64,000 nt of DNA from Plectrocnemia conspersa (GCA_009617715.1 VTFK01000117.1:186001-250000), one strand, 5' to 3'; counted from the stretch's first letter, positions 46,321-58,520 are shown. The notes: generated by a model from the sequence alone, not told the origin. Numbers and translations: made by a program.

Positions 46321-46893
46321 GCTGTGAAATAATATTCACATGATGTTTTAACTTAAAAAAAAAATTAAAGAAGAAAATGTATAAAAACTTTCACAGAAAC
46401 TTTTTATCATGCAAATTACAATGAAACATGAATGCCTAACATTTTTCTGGGCATGAAAGTTAGTATGAATTGTTAGGTAAAGATAGTCTATGCTTTGCTC
46501 ATCCGCGAGAGCATTTTTAAAATAATTGGTATATGTTTATTTTGTGTTGTGTTTTACATTATCTAAAAATCTGTGGTATTAAATTGTTTTGTTGTGTTCA
46601 ATCTTTGAAAATTCTATTGTATTAAATTACCCATAGTATTTTTAATTATTAATCGCAGTATATAATTTTAAAGTTGAGTAGATTTTTCAATTATTTTTTC
46701 ATTAATCATATACGTAGCTTTAACCTTTTTGTCTGCATAAGCCAAATGTCGATATTTAACCGAATGAAATTTTTAATTGTTTAATTTGAAGATTGTGCAC
46801 ACAAAAAGTTCGCACACGAGAATTTTTCACATTTAAAATACATATATTTTTTTAACATTTTAAATATTATTTTACCTAATAATTACCCACAAT

Positions 46894-46996
46894 TAAGGAT
46901 TCCAATCCCGGGCCAAAATTTTGATCCCGGGATTTCGGTATTGCAATTAGTCGATCCCGGGATCCCGGGACTGGTCCCGGGATCCCGGGACTGGAA
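46894..46996. repeat. hAT left end, outer copy
   Basis: Starts at the target duplication and runs through TCCCGGGATCCCGGGACTGG words. Its first 80 or so bases are repeated almost exactly at 47150-47230, so the element has two left ends in tandem. Confidence 0.85.
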
Positions 46997-47149
46997 AATA
47001 ATTTTTTTAGACCTTATTTTATGACGGTATTTTTACTTAGCGTTTCTATCACAACTAAACTGGAGCTTTTATGTCCTTTTCAATTGAAATAATAATACAA
47101 TAAAATTGAATAATTATTAAAAACATATATTAATACTAATAGTTTAAAC
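46997..47149. repeat. 153-bp dispersed repeat, copy B (inside hAT)
   Basis: Matches 15559-15711 in the same orientation. It is bounded on the left by the outer hAT left end and on the right, without spacer, by the inner left end (TAGGGATTCC at about 47150). It is therefore captured sequence or an older shared repeat inside the element. Confidence 0.9.
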
Positions 47150-47235
47150 TAGGGATTCCAATCCCGGGCCAAAATTTTGATCCCGGGATTTCGGTATTGC
47201 AATTAGTCGATCCCGGGATCCCGGGACCAGTCCCG
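47150..47235. repeat. hAT left end, inner copy
   Basis: TAGGGATTCCAATCCCGGG followed by the same subterminal sequence as the outer copy, then diverging after GGGACCAGTCCCGCG. It keeps the G at the third position as in the right TIR, while the outer copy has A. Confidence 0.85.
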
Positions 47236-47254
47236 CGATAATTTTAATGTTATT

Positions 47255-47640
47255 TTATCGATAAAAATAATTTAAAATGAATAATACAATATATTTTTTA
47301 AAACGTACAATGTATAATGTATAAATTACGTATAATTTTAGTTTGGGCTTAAAATAGAAAATAATATAATAAAAAAAAAAAAGGGAAGGTTTTATATATT
47401 TATTTGAGAAGAAAAAAATGAACTTTTGACAATGTATGTACATATGTACATTCATAGACACAATTAATTGAAAACAATATTTTGAATAAAACTCACGAAG
47501 TAAAATCAAAGCATCAAGTGTTTTATCATTTAGCCTTGATCTGATTTTGGTTCCTAAGCAGCCTGCTGCTGAAAAAGCACGTTCAGACTCACAGCCTCAA
47601 AGATGCACAGATGACATGTGCAACTCGCGCAAGTTTGTAC
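47255..47640 (-). pseudogene. hAT transposase C-terminal (dimerisation) remnant
   Basis: The minus strand reads LRELHMSSVHL, stop, GCESERAFSAAGCLG and TKIRSRLNDKTLDALILLRE, then an AT-driven tail to the stop at 47255. SERAFSAAG..T..RSRL...TL.ALI.L is the hallmark of the hAT C-terminal dimerisation domain. Everything upstream, including the catalytic residues, is deleted, so this copy could only be moved in trans. Confidence 0.82.
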
Positions 47641-47802
47641 ACGAAATATAACGATGTTGTCAATAATAATTCGATTGTGCTTGATAAATTAATCAATCCG
47701 AAAAATTCGGGATTATGTTTTATAATCCTGGGACTCATCGGGTATTGAAAATCGTTCGAAATCCCGGGATCCCGGGATTGGAATCCCTACCCACAATATA
47801 AG

Positions 47803-47918
47803 TATAATAAAGAATATTATTTATTCATATATTAGAGAATAAAATATTTAAGAAGATTGCATTATAATAAAGAATATTATTTATTCATATATTAGAGAAT
47901 AAAATATTTAAGAAGATT
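47803..47918. repeat. Exact tandem duplication, 60-bp period
   Basis: The 56 bases from TATAATAAAGAATATTATTT to AAGAAGATT at 47803-47858 are repeated identically at 47863-47918, with four bases between. It starts just after the right target duplication of the hAT element. Confidence 0.92.
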
Positions 47919-47919
47919 T

Positions 47920-49420
47920 AAAATAAAAACTTATAGAATCGATAGTTACCGTATATTAAGGTATTGTCGAAAGAAATACAACCAGAGTTTTCCAATATGC
48001 TCACACTATGACCAAGAGCAATCGTAATCAGATTACATATGGTTAAAAGTTCAAATGCAATTATAATATTGTAAAAAAACATTATTTCTAAGTATTCAGC
48101 TTATTTTTGTATTTGTATAAATACATATATACATATATTGTTGAAAAAAACTTTAGAAGCTTAAAAACAGTTACTAACAAACAAAATTTTTTTAACATTT
48201 CCCTACAACTCGTCATGAATTATTAATATTTATTTATGACAGTGTTTTTGTCAATCAAATAATTTGCAATCATTGTTCTTCATTACGCTCCTGTTAAATC
48301 TGGGGGCTTTCTAAATAGTTTTACATTAACATATATCGAAACAAAAATATGTGTATCATTTTTCCCCAGTGTAAAACATACTCTTTTAAATATAACTAAA
48401 AAATTTAAAAAAAATATTACTACGAATACACATGTACTTATATGCTTATCATTTATAAATTTCGTAAACTTGAAAAGTTAGAATACAATGAGAATACTCG
48501 TAATTGTAAAAATTTACCCGAAAAAACGATAAATTATTTTTAAAATTCTATTTGTGGTAAAAAACAAAGTTAATTTATTATCAGTAATACGTTCACAATG
48601 TGCCACAAAGTTACCAAATTCCCTAATAAATCAAAAATGTATACGAAACATTCGGTAAATTACAAAATTTTATGTTTAGATATATATTTTTATCAATCGT
48701 AATTTAAGTGTGAAGTGTTCCCAAATTATATAAACGTGAAATGTGAAACGTCACCTTACCATAAAAATTACATTTTAAAAGCCGAAAGTATTAGTGCATG
48801 AGTTACATTCATTCGAGTAAGATTTATTTGATGATAAAGTTATAGTTTACAAGTGTAAAAGCATTTGAAATAAAATAAAAAGGTAATAAAAATATAATGA
48901 ATTGAACTTAAAAAATTAAATCAAATCCAATCTGATCAAAAGCAATTACCTACAATCTTTAAATCACTATTTTTCTTTTTTTACCTTATTTTAAATAATA
49001 CTTTATTTTATTTTTTTATATTTTCCGAAAAAAATCAATTAAATTGGTATTAAAATTATTATAAAAATTATCTGCATTGATATTTTATATTTTTATTTCC
49101 TCATCCCTTTTTCATATTAAATACATATTTATAAATTAAAAATTTAATTCAGCTAAATAGCCGTCAGTGAAATGGTTCAACTTTTCGGGACTACCAAATA
49201 TATCAATTTCGGGACTAGCAAATATACATATATAATACTATTTGTAATTTATGGTTTATTATTAGGAATAAATCAAAAATGATATTTTTTTTTTAATAAT
49301 ATGCACGTCTCATATAACCGATTTATTGTATAGTTATTAAATGATATTTTAGCTTGCAGCTTTCAGCCTATTTGTTACTATTGTATAAAAAATATTTTTC
49401 ATCGAACAACAGACCGGCCA
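47920..49420. other. AT-rich filler
   Basis: No recognised gene or element. Short duplicated phrase GGGACTACCAAATATA / GGGACTAGCAAATATA near 49188-49223. Confidence 0.5.
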
Positions 49421-49860
49421 ATCAATATACGTTGATTAAAAATGCGCGAATATTTTTATCCATCGCGCGACAAAACGTCACTCTACATCCTCTCGAATAT
49501 TTTGCATTGTGATTTGATTTTCGCTTAAATTGCATACAAAACACACACACATACAATGTTTTGAATTCTGACTGCGAAACGTCGACTGAAATTAATTTAG
49601 CCCTCAACAATGCAAACAGGACGTCATCCCCAACGTCAACATTTGGTCAGACAGGCGCGAAATGACGTTTGGTGCCAAATATCCGAATGACAAGTTGCAC
49701 TATGCCGTGTGTATTAACCGTGGACAATTTCGAATAATCAAATCTTCGATTGAACGACCGGTGTGTGTTAAAATTAGCGTGTAGTGTGGGGGCTACGTGA
49801 TTTCGGCGCGCACGAGTAATACGCGCAGTTACTACAATACAATGCACCGCAAAGTATTTA
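49421..49860. other. GC-richer island with minus frames
   Basis: Two minus frames of 62 and 66 codons (49422-49610 and 49647-49847) follow one another. The second begins MHCIVVTARITRARRNHVAP. No domain is recognised. Confidence 0.35.
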
Positions 49861-50099
49861 AACTATAATACTTTTACTGATTTATATAATTTATTATATA
49901 TATTAAAAAAGCATTTTTCTATTAATATTTTTACACTACATAGGATATATGTACATAAAAATACATATTACATACCCCAGTACAAAAAAAAAATTCAGCG
50001 TAAATAAAATAAATAAAGCCATAACAAATTATATTAAAACGAGACCTTTGACCTATCTTGTATATTCTGATTTAAATTATAATATTGATAAGTCAAATC

Positions 50100-50630
50100 G
50101 CTTCTGAAAATTAATTAACGCCCATGAAAGTGTAAATATTGATATGACTTCAATTAATCCTTGGCAAAGTTGACTGCCGCAAAAGTTATGCGAAAGTTTC
50201 CAATTGTTGTCCGTCCAATGTCAAATTACCAACGATAGATGGCGTTCGGGTCCAACTTGGTCCATTTTGTTCCTCGAATTTAGTGGACCTTCGCCGGCGA
50301 CAATATCTAAGCGCCATTAATTATTATCTAATAAATTCCGTGACGCTTGCCCGAAGCAAATGTTTGTGTATAATTGGCAGCCGGGCTCGTAACAATATTT
50401 TCTTTGGCTTTCTTTCTCGAAACACAATTAGCCTAATGAATTCGCAAATCCGCTGCACATAATTTATTAAAGTTCTCCGCCATTAATGAAACAGGAAGGC
50501 AAGGCAACGAGAAACTCGCTGAAACTATTTTCTTGTGTGCGGATAAGTTAATATAAATATTCGCAGAGCAACGCTGCAAATATTTTATTATGTTGAATAT
50601 TTCATTTGGCAACTTGTATTTTATATTTTT
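50100..50630. other. Long GC-richer island, non-coding look
   Basis: About half a kilobase with few AT runs and words such as CTAATGAATTCGC and CCATTAATGAAAC. TAAT cores typical of homeodomain sites are frequent. No open frame over 60 codons on either strand, which points away from coding and towards conserved non-coding DNA. Confidence 0.45.
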
Positions 50631-51052
50631 AAAATTTCATTAAAATCAAGGAAATAGAATATAAATTTTATTTCCATATACAGTTGTGTTGAAAATCAAT
50701 CAAAATTGGATGCAATTTCCTAAACCAGATTTTTGCAGCTGACATAAATATATCACATCTACATCATACAATTTTCAAATTTCATTCGGCCATCAACGGT
50801 ATTTTATTGCTTTGATTATTAAGTAGCAAAACATGCTATATACATGTTTTAAAACTATAGACTACATTATTTGTGTAAGAAGCTCAATTAAGACCTCTGA
50901 TTTGTATTTGTCTACAACTCACTTTAAATAAATATTACAAATATATTTAATTTCAAGTAGATGTATTTGATAAACGCACTAGACGTAATATTAAGACAAA
51001 CGTAACTCGATTTGTATTATCCATTATTTTTATAACTGCTTTAAGTACTCTA

Positions 51053-51300
51053 CTAACGGTTTATAATATTATTTTCACAATGAACGTAAATATAAAAACT
51101 TCCGATAACGACCCACTTAGCCGGCAATACTTTATCGGCTAAGGTCCAAAAAGGTTTTTCGCATGACGTTGGAAATTGAATATTATTAGGGTAAGGGTTT
51201 AATTTGGCCGAGTCGTGGAATGGCACGAAATAATTATGTCGTAATTTTTGCAGGTCAATTTCTTTACTGCCCACACTGTATACTTTCGCAACACGTTATA
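51053..51300 (-). CDS. Hypothetical 73-81 codon frame
   Basis: Minus-strand frame open from 51295 to the stop at 51053, without a good ATG (the 73-codon version begins at GTG). It reads GSKEIDLQKLRHNYFVPFHD and later KPFWTLADKVLPAKWVVIG. Codon use is more balanced than that of the flanks and Trp occurs twice, but no family is recognised. A hairpin TTAGCCG...CGGCTAA (51117-51142) lies in it. An internal exon is possible; so is an island with chance openness. Confidence 0.25.
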
Positions 51301-51980
51301 CTATTATTTTTATATAAGTTTTCTTGGACGTAAACGCGATATTTGGGCGAGACGAATTAATCATAGTGCAATTACTAGAAAGAGTGCCAAGTAAAGAGAA
51401 TCACGGTCCTATTTTATACCCTACACATTTACCACATAGCGCATTAAATTATATAACTTATGTTATGAGATTTTCAGCGCGAGTGTAATACAACTGTTAT
51501 ATAAAATTGTATAAGTGAACATTCTCAACACGAAGAGCTGTAACTTTAAAGAAGTTATGATATTTAACGAGAAAAATAATTTTATGATTCTCTAACATAT
51601 TTATAAAACACTCGAAAGCATTATTTTTTTTTTTTTGTTGATGCATTTATAATAACTAAATCGATTAAACTCACTGTAAGTGTATTTATACAAAATAAAT
51701 GTATTGAATATATTTTATAAGTAATACATCATTTGCTTTAAACGAGAAGCTGTTTAAATGTTTTTGTGTCAGTTATTCGTTTTCTGTATGACACTTTAGT
51801 TCGCATTCATTAAACGGAATCTTCAATTTAATATCTTTAAATAACTAAATACTTCCTCTTAATCAACGTTCCTTAGATTTTTACTTGAGGATATTGGCTT
51901 AATACTTGTACTTGTATGTCACTATTTCTTTAAACAACTGAAGGGTGCTGTCGACTATTTGCCTATGCACATAAACTTAC

Positions 51981-53390
51981 AATATGAGTAACAAAAAGCA
52001 ATAATTCGCCAATAATATTACTTCTCAAAACATAATATGTGAACAACAATCGGGATTCAGAGAAAAGCATTCCACTGAAACTGAATTACAAGTAGTGATA
52101 AATGATTGGCTGTTGGCTAAGGATACAAACAAAATCATTGGAGCAGTTTTCTTGGATTTCAAGAGAGCCTTCGAAACAATAGACAGAAAAATAATGTTAA
52201 AGAAATTGGAGAGTATAGGTATAAGTGATATAGTTTTAAGATGGTTTATTAATTACTTATATAAAAGAAAACAAAAAGTTAAAATAAATAATGTATATTC
52301 TGAAGAGAAATTAGTGTCTTATGGAGTACCACAAGGGTCTAAATTGGGACCATTGTTATTTGTTTTGTATATTAATGATATAGTTAATAACGTGAAAAAA
52401 AATGTAAAATTCATCTATTTGCGGATGACACATTAATGTATTGCATAGGTGATAACATTAAAGAAATTGTAAATAATTTAAATAATGAATTAAGTATATT
52501 AGAAATATTGTTAAAGAATAATGTACTTAAATTAAATGAGAATAAAACTGAATGTATGTTTAATAATTATAAAAATGTGTTAGATAATAGTACCAAAATA
52601 GTAATAAATAACTCTAGTATAGAAATAGTGGATAATATAAAATATTTAGGAGTAATTGTTGATACAAAATTAAATTTTAAAGAACATTGTAATTACATAT
52701 TAAAAAAAATTAGTAGAAAAATAGGTTTATTATCTAGATTATGAAATATATTAGGTATAAATACAAAAAAAATAATTTACAATAGTATAATATTGCCCCA
52801 TTTTAATTATTGTGCAACACTATTAAATATGTCAAATAAATTAGACAAACACATGTTGCAAAAATAACAAAATAGGGCAATGAGAGTAATCTTAAATAAA
52901 AATAAATTAACTAATTGTAAAAGTATGATTGATAGATTAGAATGGTTTAATGTTCAAGAAATATTGAGTATGAATGTTTTAGTATTTATATATAAGTTAG
53001 AAAATAATATGTTACCAGAATATTTTAATAAGTATTAAATAAGAAATAAAGATGTACATAAATATAATACTAGAAATAGAGAAAATTTAAAGATAATTAA
53101 GTATAAGAAAACGAGTACGGCTAGGGGAATTATGTACGGAGGTTTTGATTTATATAATAGTCTTCCAAGAGAAATCCGAAACAGCAAAAATATAACGGGT
53201 TTCATAAATGGAATAAAAAAACACCTTCGTACATATAGAAATAAGTCTTTATTATTGTATATTTTTACTTTTTCTTTCTGTTATGTGTTTTTTATATATT
53301 TTAATATATGTTTATTAAATTTGTTAGATGTAAAGATTAGCTATTAAGCTAAATAAATTAATAAAATAAATAAATAAATAATAACAAGGG
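51981..53390 (+). mobile_element. 5'-truncated non-LTR retrotransposon
   Basis: Starts within the RT domain near 51981-52010 and ends in an AATAAATAAATAAATAATAA-type tail at about 53390, typical of target-primed insertion with 5' truncation. Internally an RT reading frame with one frameshift and three stops. Codon use is strongly AT-biased (many AAT, ATA, TTA), unlike the islands of the host. Target duplication not identified. Confidence 0.8.
52005..53347 (+). pseudogene. RT of a CR1/Kiri/jockey-like element
   Basis: Frame one (52005-52435): IICEQQSGFREKHSTETELQ, then GAVFLDFKRAFETIDRKIM (catalytic Asp), ISDIVLRWFINYLYKRKQKV and GVPQGSKLGPLLFVLYINDI. A one-base deletion near 52408 shifts the frame; in the next frame HLFADDTLMY (FADD box 52418-52429) follows, then NNVLKLNENKTECMF, IKYLGVIVDTKLNF, and the C-terminal ILPHFNYC, NRAMRVILN and YNSLPREIRN blocks. 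Stops: TGA 52742, TAA 52865 and TAA 53036, then TAA at the natural end 53345-53347. Few lesions, so a fairly recent insertion. Confidence 0.85.
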
Positions 53391-53599
53391 TTAAGTTGAT
53401 AATAAAAGTTCGCCCGTGATTTAACTGCGAGTAGCAAAAAAATATGTATTTTGTACGGACATTGAATTTAATCTCATTTATAAATTATAATCTCCGAGCT
53501 TTTTGCACAATTCAATTCAAAGGTATATTTTTTTAGTTTACATCACTAAGTGTATGCTAATGAAGATGCTCTGTTTATTTTATTTTCCCAATTCAGGTA

Positions 53600-53800
53600 T
53601 CCCGTAATTTTGTTTTCATAGTCGGCTAATTGCCCAGGATTCCGCGTTGTGGAAACTTGGCGCGATTTAGTACAACTGCGGAACCGTAAGAAGAGCAAAA
53701 ATGCTCCTTGGGCAAATGAAGCAATCTAAATTACGGCCCTCGGTCACGTAGCAAAAGAAAACGGGCCGCGATGGTATTCTTGGACCATTTCCAGATGATA
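53600..53800. other. GC-richer island with an exon-like 48-nt segment
   Basis: CpG-containing stretch. 53638-53685 lies between ATTGCCCAG and CC|GTAAGAAG and reads IPRCGNLARFSTTAE in phase 2. It is also open in one other phase. No family recognised. Confidence 0.35.
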
Positions 53801-55993
53801 CAGGAGAATATATATTATACGATACATTCGTAAGAGAAACGTAAAACGAATCAATTAGTATAATTAACGTGATTCATGCACGCAACGCGTATTCGCAACT
53901 TTTGTCTAGCAACTTTCAAAAGCTGTTATTTTACGTATAATTATGTACAGTGATGGATATTGTTCGTAATTAAATTACTTTGGCGTATGATTGATGAACG
54001 AAACAAATTCGCGAAAATTTCACGGTTTGTTTTTGTTTTAATTGAACGTAATTAAACCGTTATTACCATTGGTGGCCGATGTTAAAACATTCCTAAAATG
54101 TAGCGTGTAGTTAGAATAAAAATACACTGCTTATATGCATCAACTTTGTTTAATAATATTATTATTAGGCAGTGTTATGTTTTTCAAGAGCTGGATGAGC
54201 AAGAAAATCTTTGAAGTTATGAGATTAGCGAAAACGATGCGAGCGAATACAAAGTTGAACTTAATTTTGTAACGAAAACAAGATTTGGATTAGTATTGGA
54301 TTAGTAGTCAAAAGCTTAATTAATTTAAAAATCTTAGTAGCCTAAGGTATAAATTATTTAACTAGACTAAAATTGCCCTTATAATTTTAGTTTTCTCATA
54401 CTGTTTTAATTTATATGCAATATAAATTTAAGTCTAAAAATAACATATATTTTTAAAATCGATTAAAGAAAAGAAATTGACACAAATTATTACATTTTAA
54501 CACTCTCAATGTCGATTAATATTTATTATATATTTTTAAAATAAAATTTATGTAAATCAACTCATTGTGTTGGTGATTGTTAAGTGGTTTTCGAGGAAAC
54601 CAATTTTTTTTAATAATGTCACTACTGAAAAATTTATTCGAAATAATATTTTATCATATAATTTATTAAAGTAATAAGTTATACTATATAATTTAGAAAA
54701 ATATCATAAAGCATATATTAAAATACATATAATGTAATCCATTTTAAAATACCACTAATATAATCCCTACTTTTAGTGTCGAGTTATACGTTATCCAAAC
54801 CCTGAGGGACGTTATACCTTAAAATATATTATATGCATGTTTAAACCAAAAAATGTACTTAATAATGTAGGTTTTGAAACTTTGCTATCCTATTTGTTGT
54901 AAAACATTTTTGAAGTAATAATATAACATCGGCGCGTATAATGGCAGTACCGAAAATGGTATGTTTTCCTATTTATTAATAAATATATTTTATAAGTATA
55001 ATTTTAATTAACTTAAGGCTATAAACATTGAAGGCCCTAATCGTTAATGCTCCTTACATTATATAATATATATAGTATATTTTAATAAATGATACTATTT
55101 ATTATTATGTGTATAACATTATCATTATTCTTAACAATAGTGTCCTATAAAGTACAAATGGAATAACTTTCAACAATATTTATATAATAGTTGTATTATA
55201 AAGTTACTAAGTAATTTTCATGATTTATGGACGTACCCGACGTTTATATTACAATATGAAAACAAAACGAAAAATCGTTACAAACGAAAGATAAAAAAAA
55301 ACGTATAGTGTTTCTGAGAAAACTTGACTTTTTGCCAATGCCAAGCAAAGCCATGTTATTTTCACCCAAAAAACGCTTATTATAACCATTTACTTTTTTT
55401 CATCCTACTGGTAAAAACTAATTAAAGTACCATTGATTTATTTCACAGTAAACACTTGCTAATAAAGCATTAAAATTACATTTGTATTTTTTTAAATGTA
55501 TATTTTAATATACATATAAGCTAAAAGTTTTCTTATTTATTTATTATTGGTCACGTAAAACCTCATCAAGTGACAACAACTTTTTTTAAGCATTAATCAA
55601 TAAAAACTATATAAATTTTATTTTGGTATAAGAGAGGAAGATCTCTGCATTCTTATAAAAAATAGTTTGTGTCAGAGAGCAATAATGCTTGGCTAAAACG
55701 TGGTACAAGGGTTGTGTCACCGGAAACATGACACACATACTGCCAGCAGTCGTGAACGATTATCATAGCCATGAGAAACTTTAGCGTCATTGGTCTGATT
55801 TTATATATTTTAAGTCAAAACAAAGATTTTTTCGTGAATTTGTAAATAAATATCCAGAATTAAATTTTTCTTGTTTATGAAATATTTATAATACATATCT
55901 TTATATAATTCCACTGCAAGTAGTCACATTTATAATATTTAATCCTTACAATAAATTGTTCGAAAATATTACATAATATAAGAAAGAAAGTTA
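53801..55993. other. AT-rich filler
   Basis: No recognised gene. The last 300 bases may belong to the decayed RT element that follows, but no conserved block is readable. Confidence 0.45.
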
Positions 55994-56360
55994 ATACCCA
56001 ACCTTCAGTTTGGATCCAGATTAAATTATCAATCGTCTCCCGAATAATCCGAGACATAAAACAAGTATTAGAAGAAAAGTTTATCATTCGACAAGGTCTG
56101 GCATGACAGACTGTACCACAAAATGAGAATCATACTTAGATTACTACTTTCGAATTAAACAACAATACAACTATTCTGAAATTAAGAATATAAACACTGG
56201 TGTACCTCAGGGAAGTATAATGGGACCAGTCCTCTATCTTCTCTATACCAATGTTCTACCAGAAGTTCTAACCAACCCTGCGGCAACATTTGTCGATGAC
56301 ACGGAAATTTTGGCAACTAGGAGAAACAATGAACATTCAGTCAAAAAACTAAGCACATAG
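55994..56360 (+). pseudogene. Jockey-like reverse transcriptase fragment
   Basis: Frame one (55994 to about 56142): IPNLQFGSRLNYQSSPE, three stops, then SLSFDKVWHDRLYHKMR, the F.KVWHD motif with a catalytic Asp region. Frame two (56127-56360): ESYLDYYFRIKQQYNYSEIK, NINTGVPQGSIMGPVLYLLY, and FVDDTEILATRR with the VDD form of the catalytic box at 56289-56300, ending at TAG 56358. GVPQGS and F.DD are intact, but stops and a frameshift kill it. A different family from the 52-kb element, judged by sequence. Confidence 0.8.
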
Positions 56361-57199
56361 CTAACATATTTAATTATTTGTGTATAATTTATATTAAAGG
56401 CTTTTCATAGTCGTTTTCTTAGACTGTTTTAAACATCAGTTCTAAGTGAAAGTATTCTGTAAAATTTTAGATTTGTATATAGTTACTGTTGTTTATATAT
56501 TATTTTAAAAAGCAATGAGAGAATTTTTTACTATATTTATTGACAAAAAAAATATGTTTTAATATATATTCCCAAGCCTACAGATGCGGTATGCAACACG
56601 GCAATGTAATGATTGTCGTATATCAAGCATGTGATGCAAGCAGCCAAATAAAAAGCTAAATTATCTAAATATACACAAGCGTATTATAAATGCAAGAAAT
56701 AAGATATTTAATTGAAAAAATAACTATATAAAGTCTGACCGAATTGCTTAAAAATGTAATAATAGCATTAGGTATAAAGTAATAAGCTCCATAATTTTTG
56801 ATTATACATATAAATAAAAAATTAAAACTATTTAATTGCCAATTATTATAGTATAGTAACAACGTATCATACGTAGTGATTTTGTTAGGGATTGACTTAA
56901 TTGCCTAACAATCTAAACAATAAGGATAATCCAATTGCTGGTTTGTAGCAAGCTTGGTAAAGTTTAACTCGCCGTTAAACAGTTAAATGTGTTTCGAGGT
57001 GCATGATGTAGTTTTCTAGAAAATGAAGAACATAGTATACACAATATATTATTAAAGCTCGATGTTACCTTCTTTACCGTATATGCATGTAGTTGTATCT
57101 GTATACGCCTGACTATGACTAGGAACATGTATATGACTTAACATATTCAAATTGCATACTTTCTATGTATACTTTTAGTTTTAGAGTTTAGCTCAATTT
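56361..57199. other. AT-rich filler
   Basis: Nothing recognised. Confidence 0.45.
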
Positions 57200-57480
57200 T
57201 TTTGTGTCGCAATATGTACGTGTATTATATAATGTATAAGCTTGCGTCGAAATTGGCACAGGCGCCAAAGCTTCCAAAGCTTTTTGTATGCATCGGAATC
57301 GGTAGCATGCAGTTTTGCAAATTTTACGACACTCCTACCGCGACCCTCTTTTCTTTATGGCGAAATTTTGCATATGGAACACGAGCCAAAAGAAATCGAC
57401 AGTATTGAATCCGAGTTTATGACTAAACATATAAATGTGGCGGGGACGTCAGTGAAGCTTTTGAAAAGCTAAAGCTTTCA
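57200..57480. other. GC-richer island with repeated AAAGCTT words
   Basis: CCAAAGCTTCCAAAGCTTTTT near 57266-57285 and GAAGCTTTTGAAAAGCTAAAGCTTTC near 57453-57479 (quoted here only as word runs) repeat the core AAGCTT. Two overlapping + frames (68 and 76 codons) show no recognised motif. Confidence 0.4.
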
Positions 57481-58039
57481 TGATAGCTTGGTATTGACAA
57501 TGTTTAAATATAAATATATATTTGTATATTAGCTTTTATAAGATCAAGTTATGTATTATTGTAATAATATTGTCTCGCAGAAATAAGACGATATTCGAAT
57601 CCTAGTTGTGCATAATGTCTATTGAACAATATAACCAAGTCTCACATGAATATACGCTGACAATATTAATCCTTTTTAATATAAGGGCATTCAAAAAACC
57701 CTTAACAAATCATGTTTTTTTACGTTTCTGGGAAATTAGAATATAAATAAACTACGGTTTTACGGAATATGATCTTTCTCGAGTCGAGTAATTTTCGCGG
57801 AAGTTGAACGTTCAACTTGCAAAATTTTATTACTTTGAAATTATTTTAAACGATTCAGTATTTTTTTTTAATATTTTACTAAATATTGATAATTAACTAA
57901 TGGGGCGATAGCTAATCAGAATTGTATAGTAGTTACACAATAAATCACATATACATAGATGTATAATAAACATTTCATTGAACTTACCTGATGATTGTAA
58001 ACACTAGTTCAATAAAAATATACACCACACATTAGTAGA
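57481..58039. other. AT-rich filler
   Basis: Nothing recognised. Confidence 0.45.
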
Positions 58040-58520
58040 ACAAATATCAATGGGGTACTATGCTAATGTATTAAACCACTTAATTTGATATTGTGTTCTG
58101 TATTCTGCGAACCGAGCAAGTTACGACCTAGAAACATTTTCATTAAAGTTGACAGTGTGCGTAGTTACTATGTCCGCAAAGCCATCATAATAAAACATTG
58201 GGGACATTTTTTCCCAGAATTGGATATTTAATCCGCCGACTGACCCCGACACTTCGCAGGCATTTGCATCTTTATTAAACTCCTAATGAAGGCGTATCGT
58301 GCAAAATATTTCGCGAAAACGATGTAATTAAGATATTAGCTTTTGCGGCCTGTGCACGCACATAACTTGCGGTCATACTTTATTTTTGGAATTCAAATCG
58401 GCCCTGTCTCGGTAATCTCATTACTTGAGTCCGTTTATGAAAGGTAAATAAATAAGCAATTAAACTTTGTAATGGGCCAAGTTTTTAGCTCGCCTCGGAT
58501 GGTGTGAGGTTGTTTTGATT
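58040..58520. other. Long GC-richer island, non-coding look
   Basis: Half a kilobase with no open frame over 60 codons on either strand. TAAT/ATTA cores in CpG context resemble the 50.1-50.6 kb island. Confidence 0.42.

Larger units (their letters stand above)
46894..47789 (-). mobile_element. hAT element with 8-bp target duplication
   Basis: The left end TAAGGATTCCAATCCCGGG (46894) and the right end CCCGGGATTGGAATCCCTA (to 47789) are inverted copies with one difference, and both are flanked by the 8-bp direct repeat CCCACAAT (46886-46893 and 47790-47797). TIR plus 8-bp duplication is diagnostic for hAT. Internally only the C-terminal dimerisation part of the transposase remains (minus strand). 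The subterminal regions contain repeated TCCCGGGATCCCGGGA words. The left end is present twice, 256 bp apart, with a 153-bp foreign repeat between. Confidence 0.9.

Noticed and set aside
21249..57285. Aphid/scale-insect bicycle-type effector gene (many phase-2 micro-exons)
   Set aside because: The phase pattern is similar, but exon spacing is far too wide, CYC motifs are absent, and the first exon has a clear GPCR helix-7/8 pattern.
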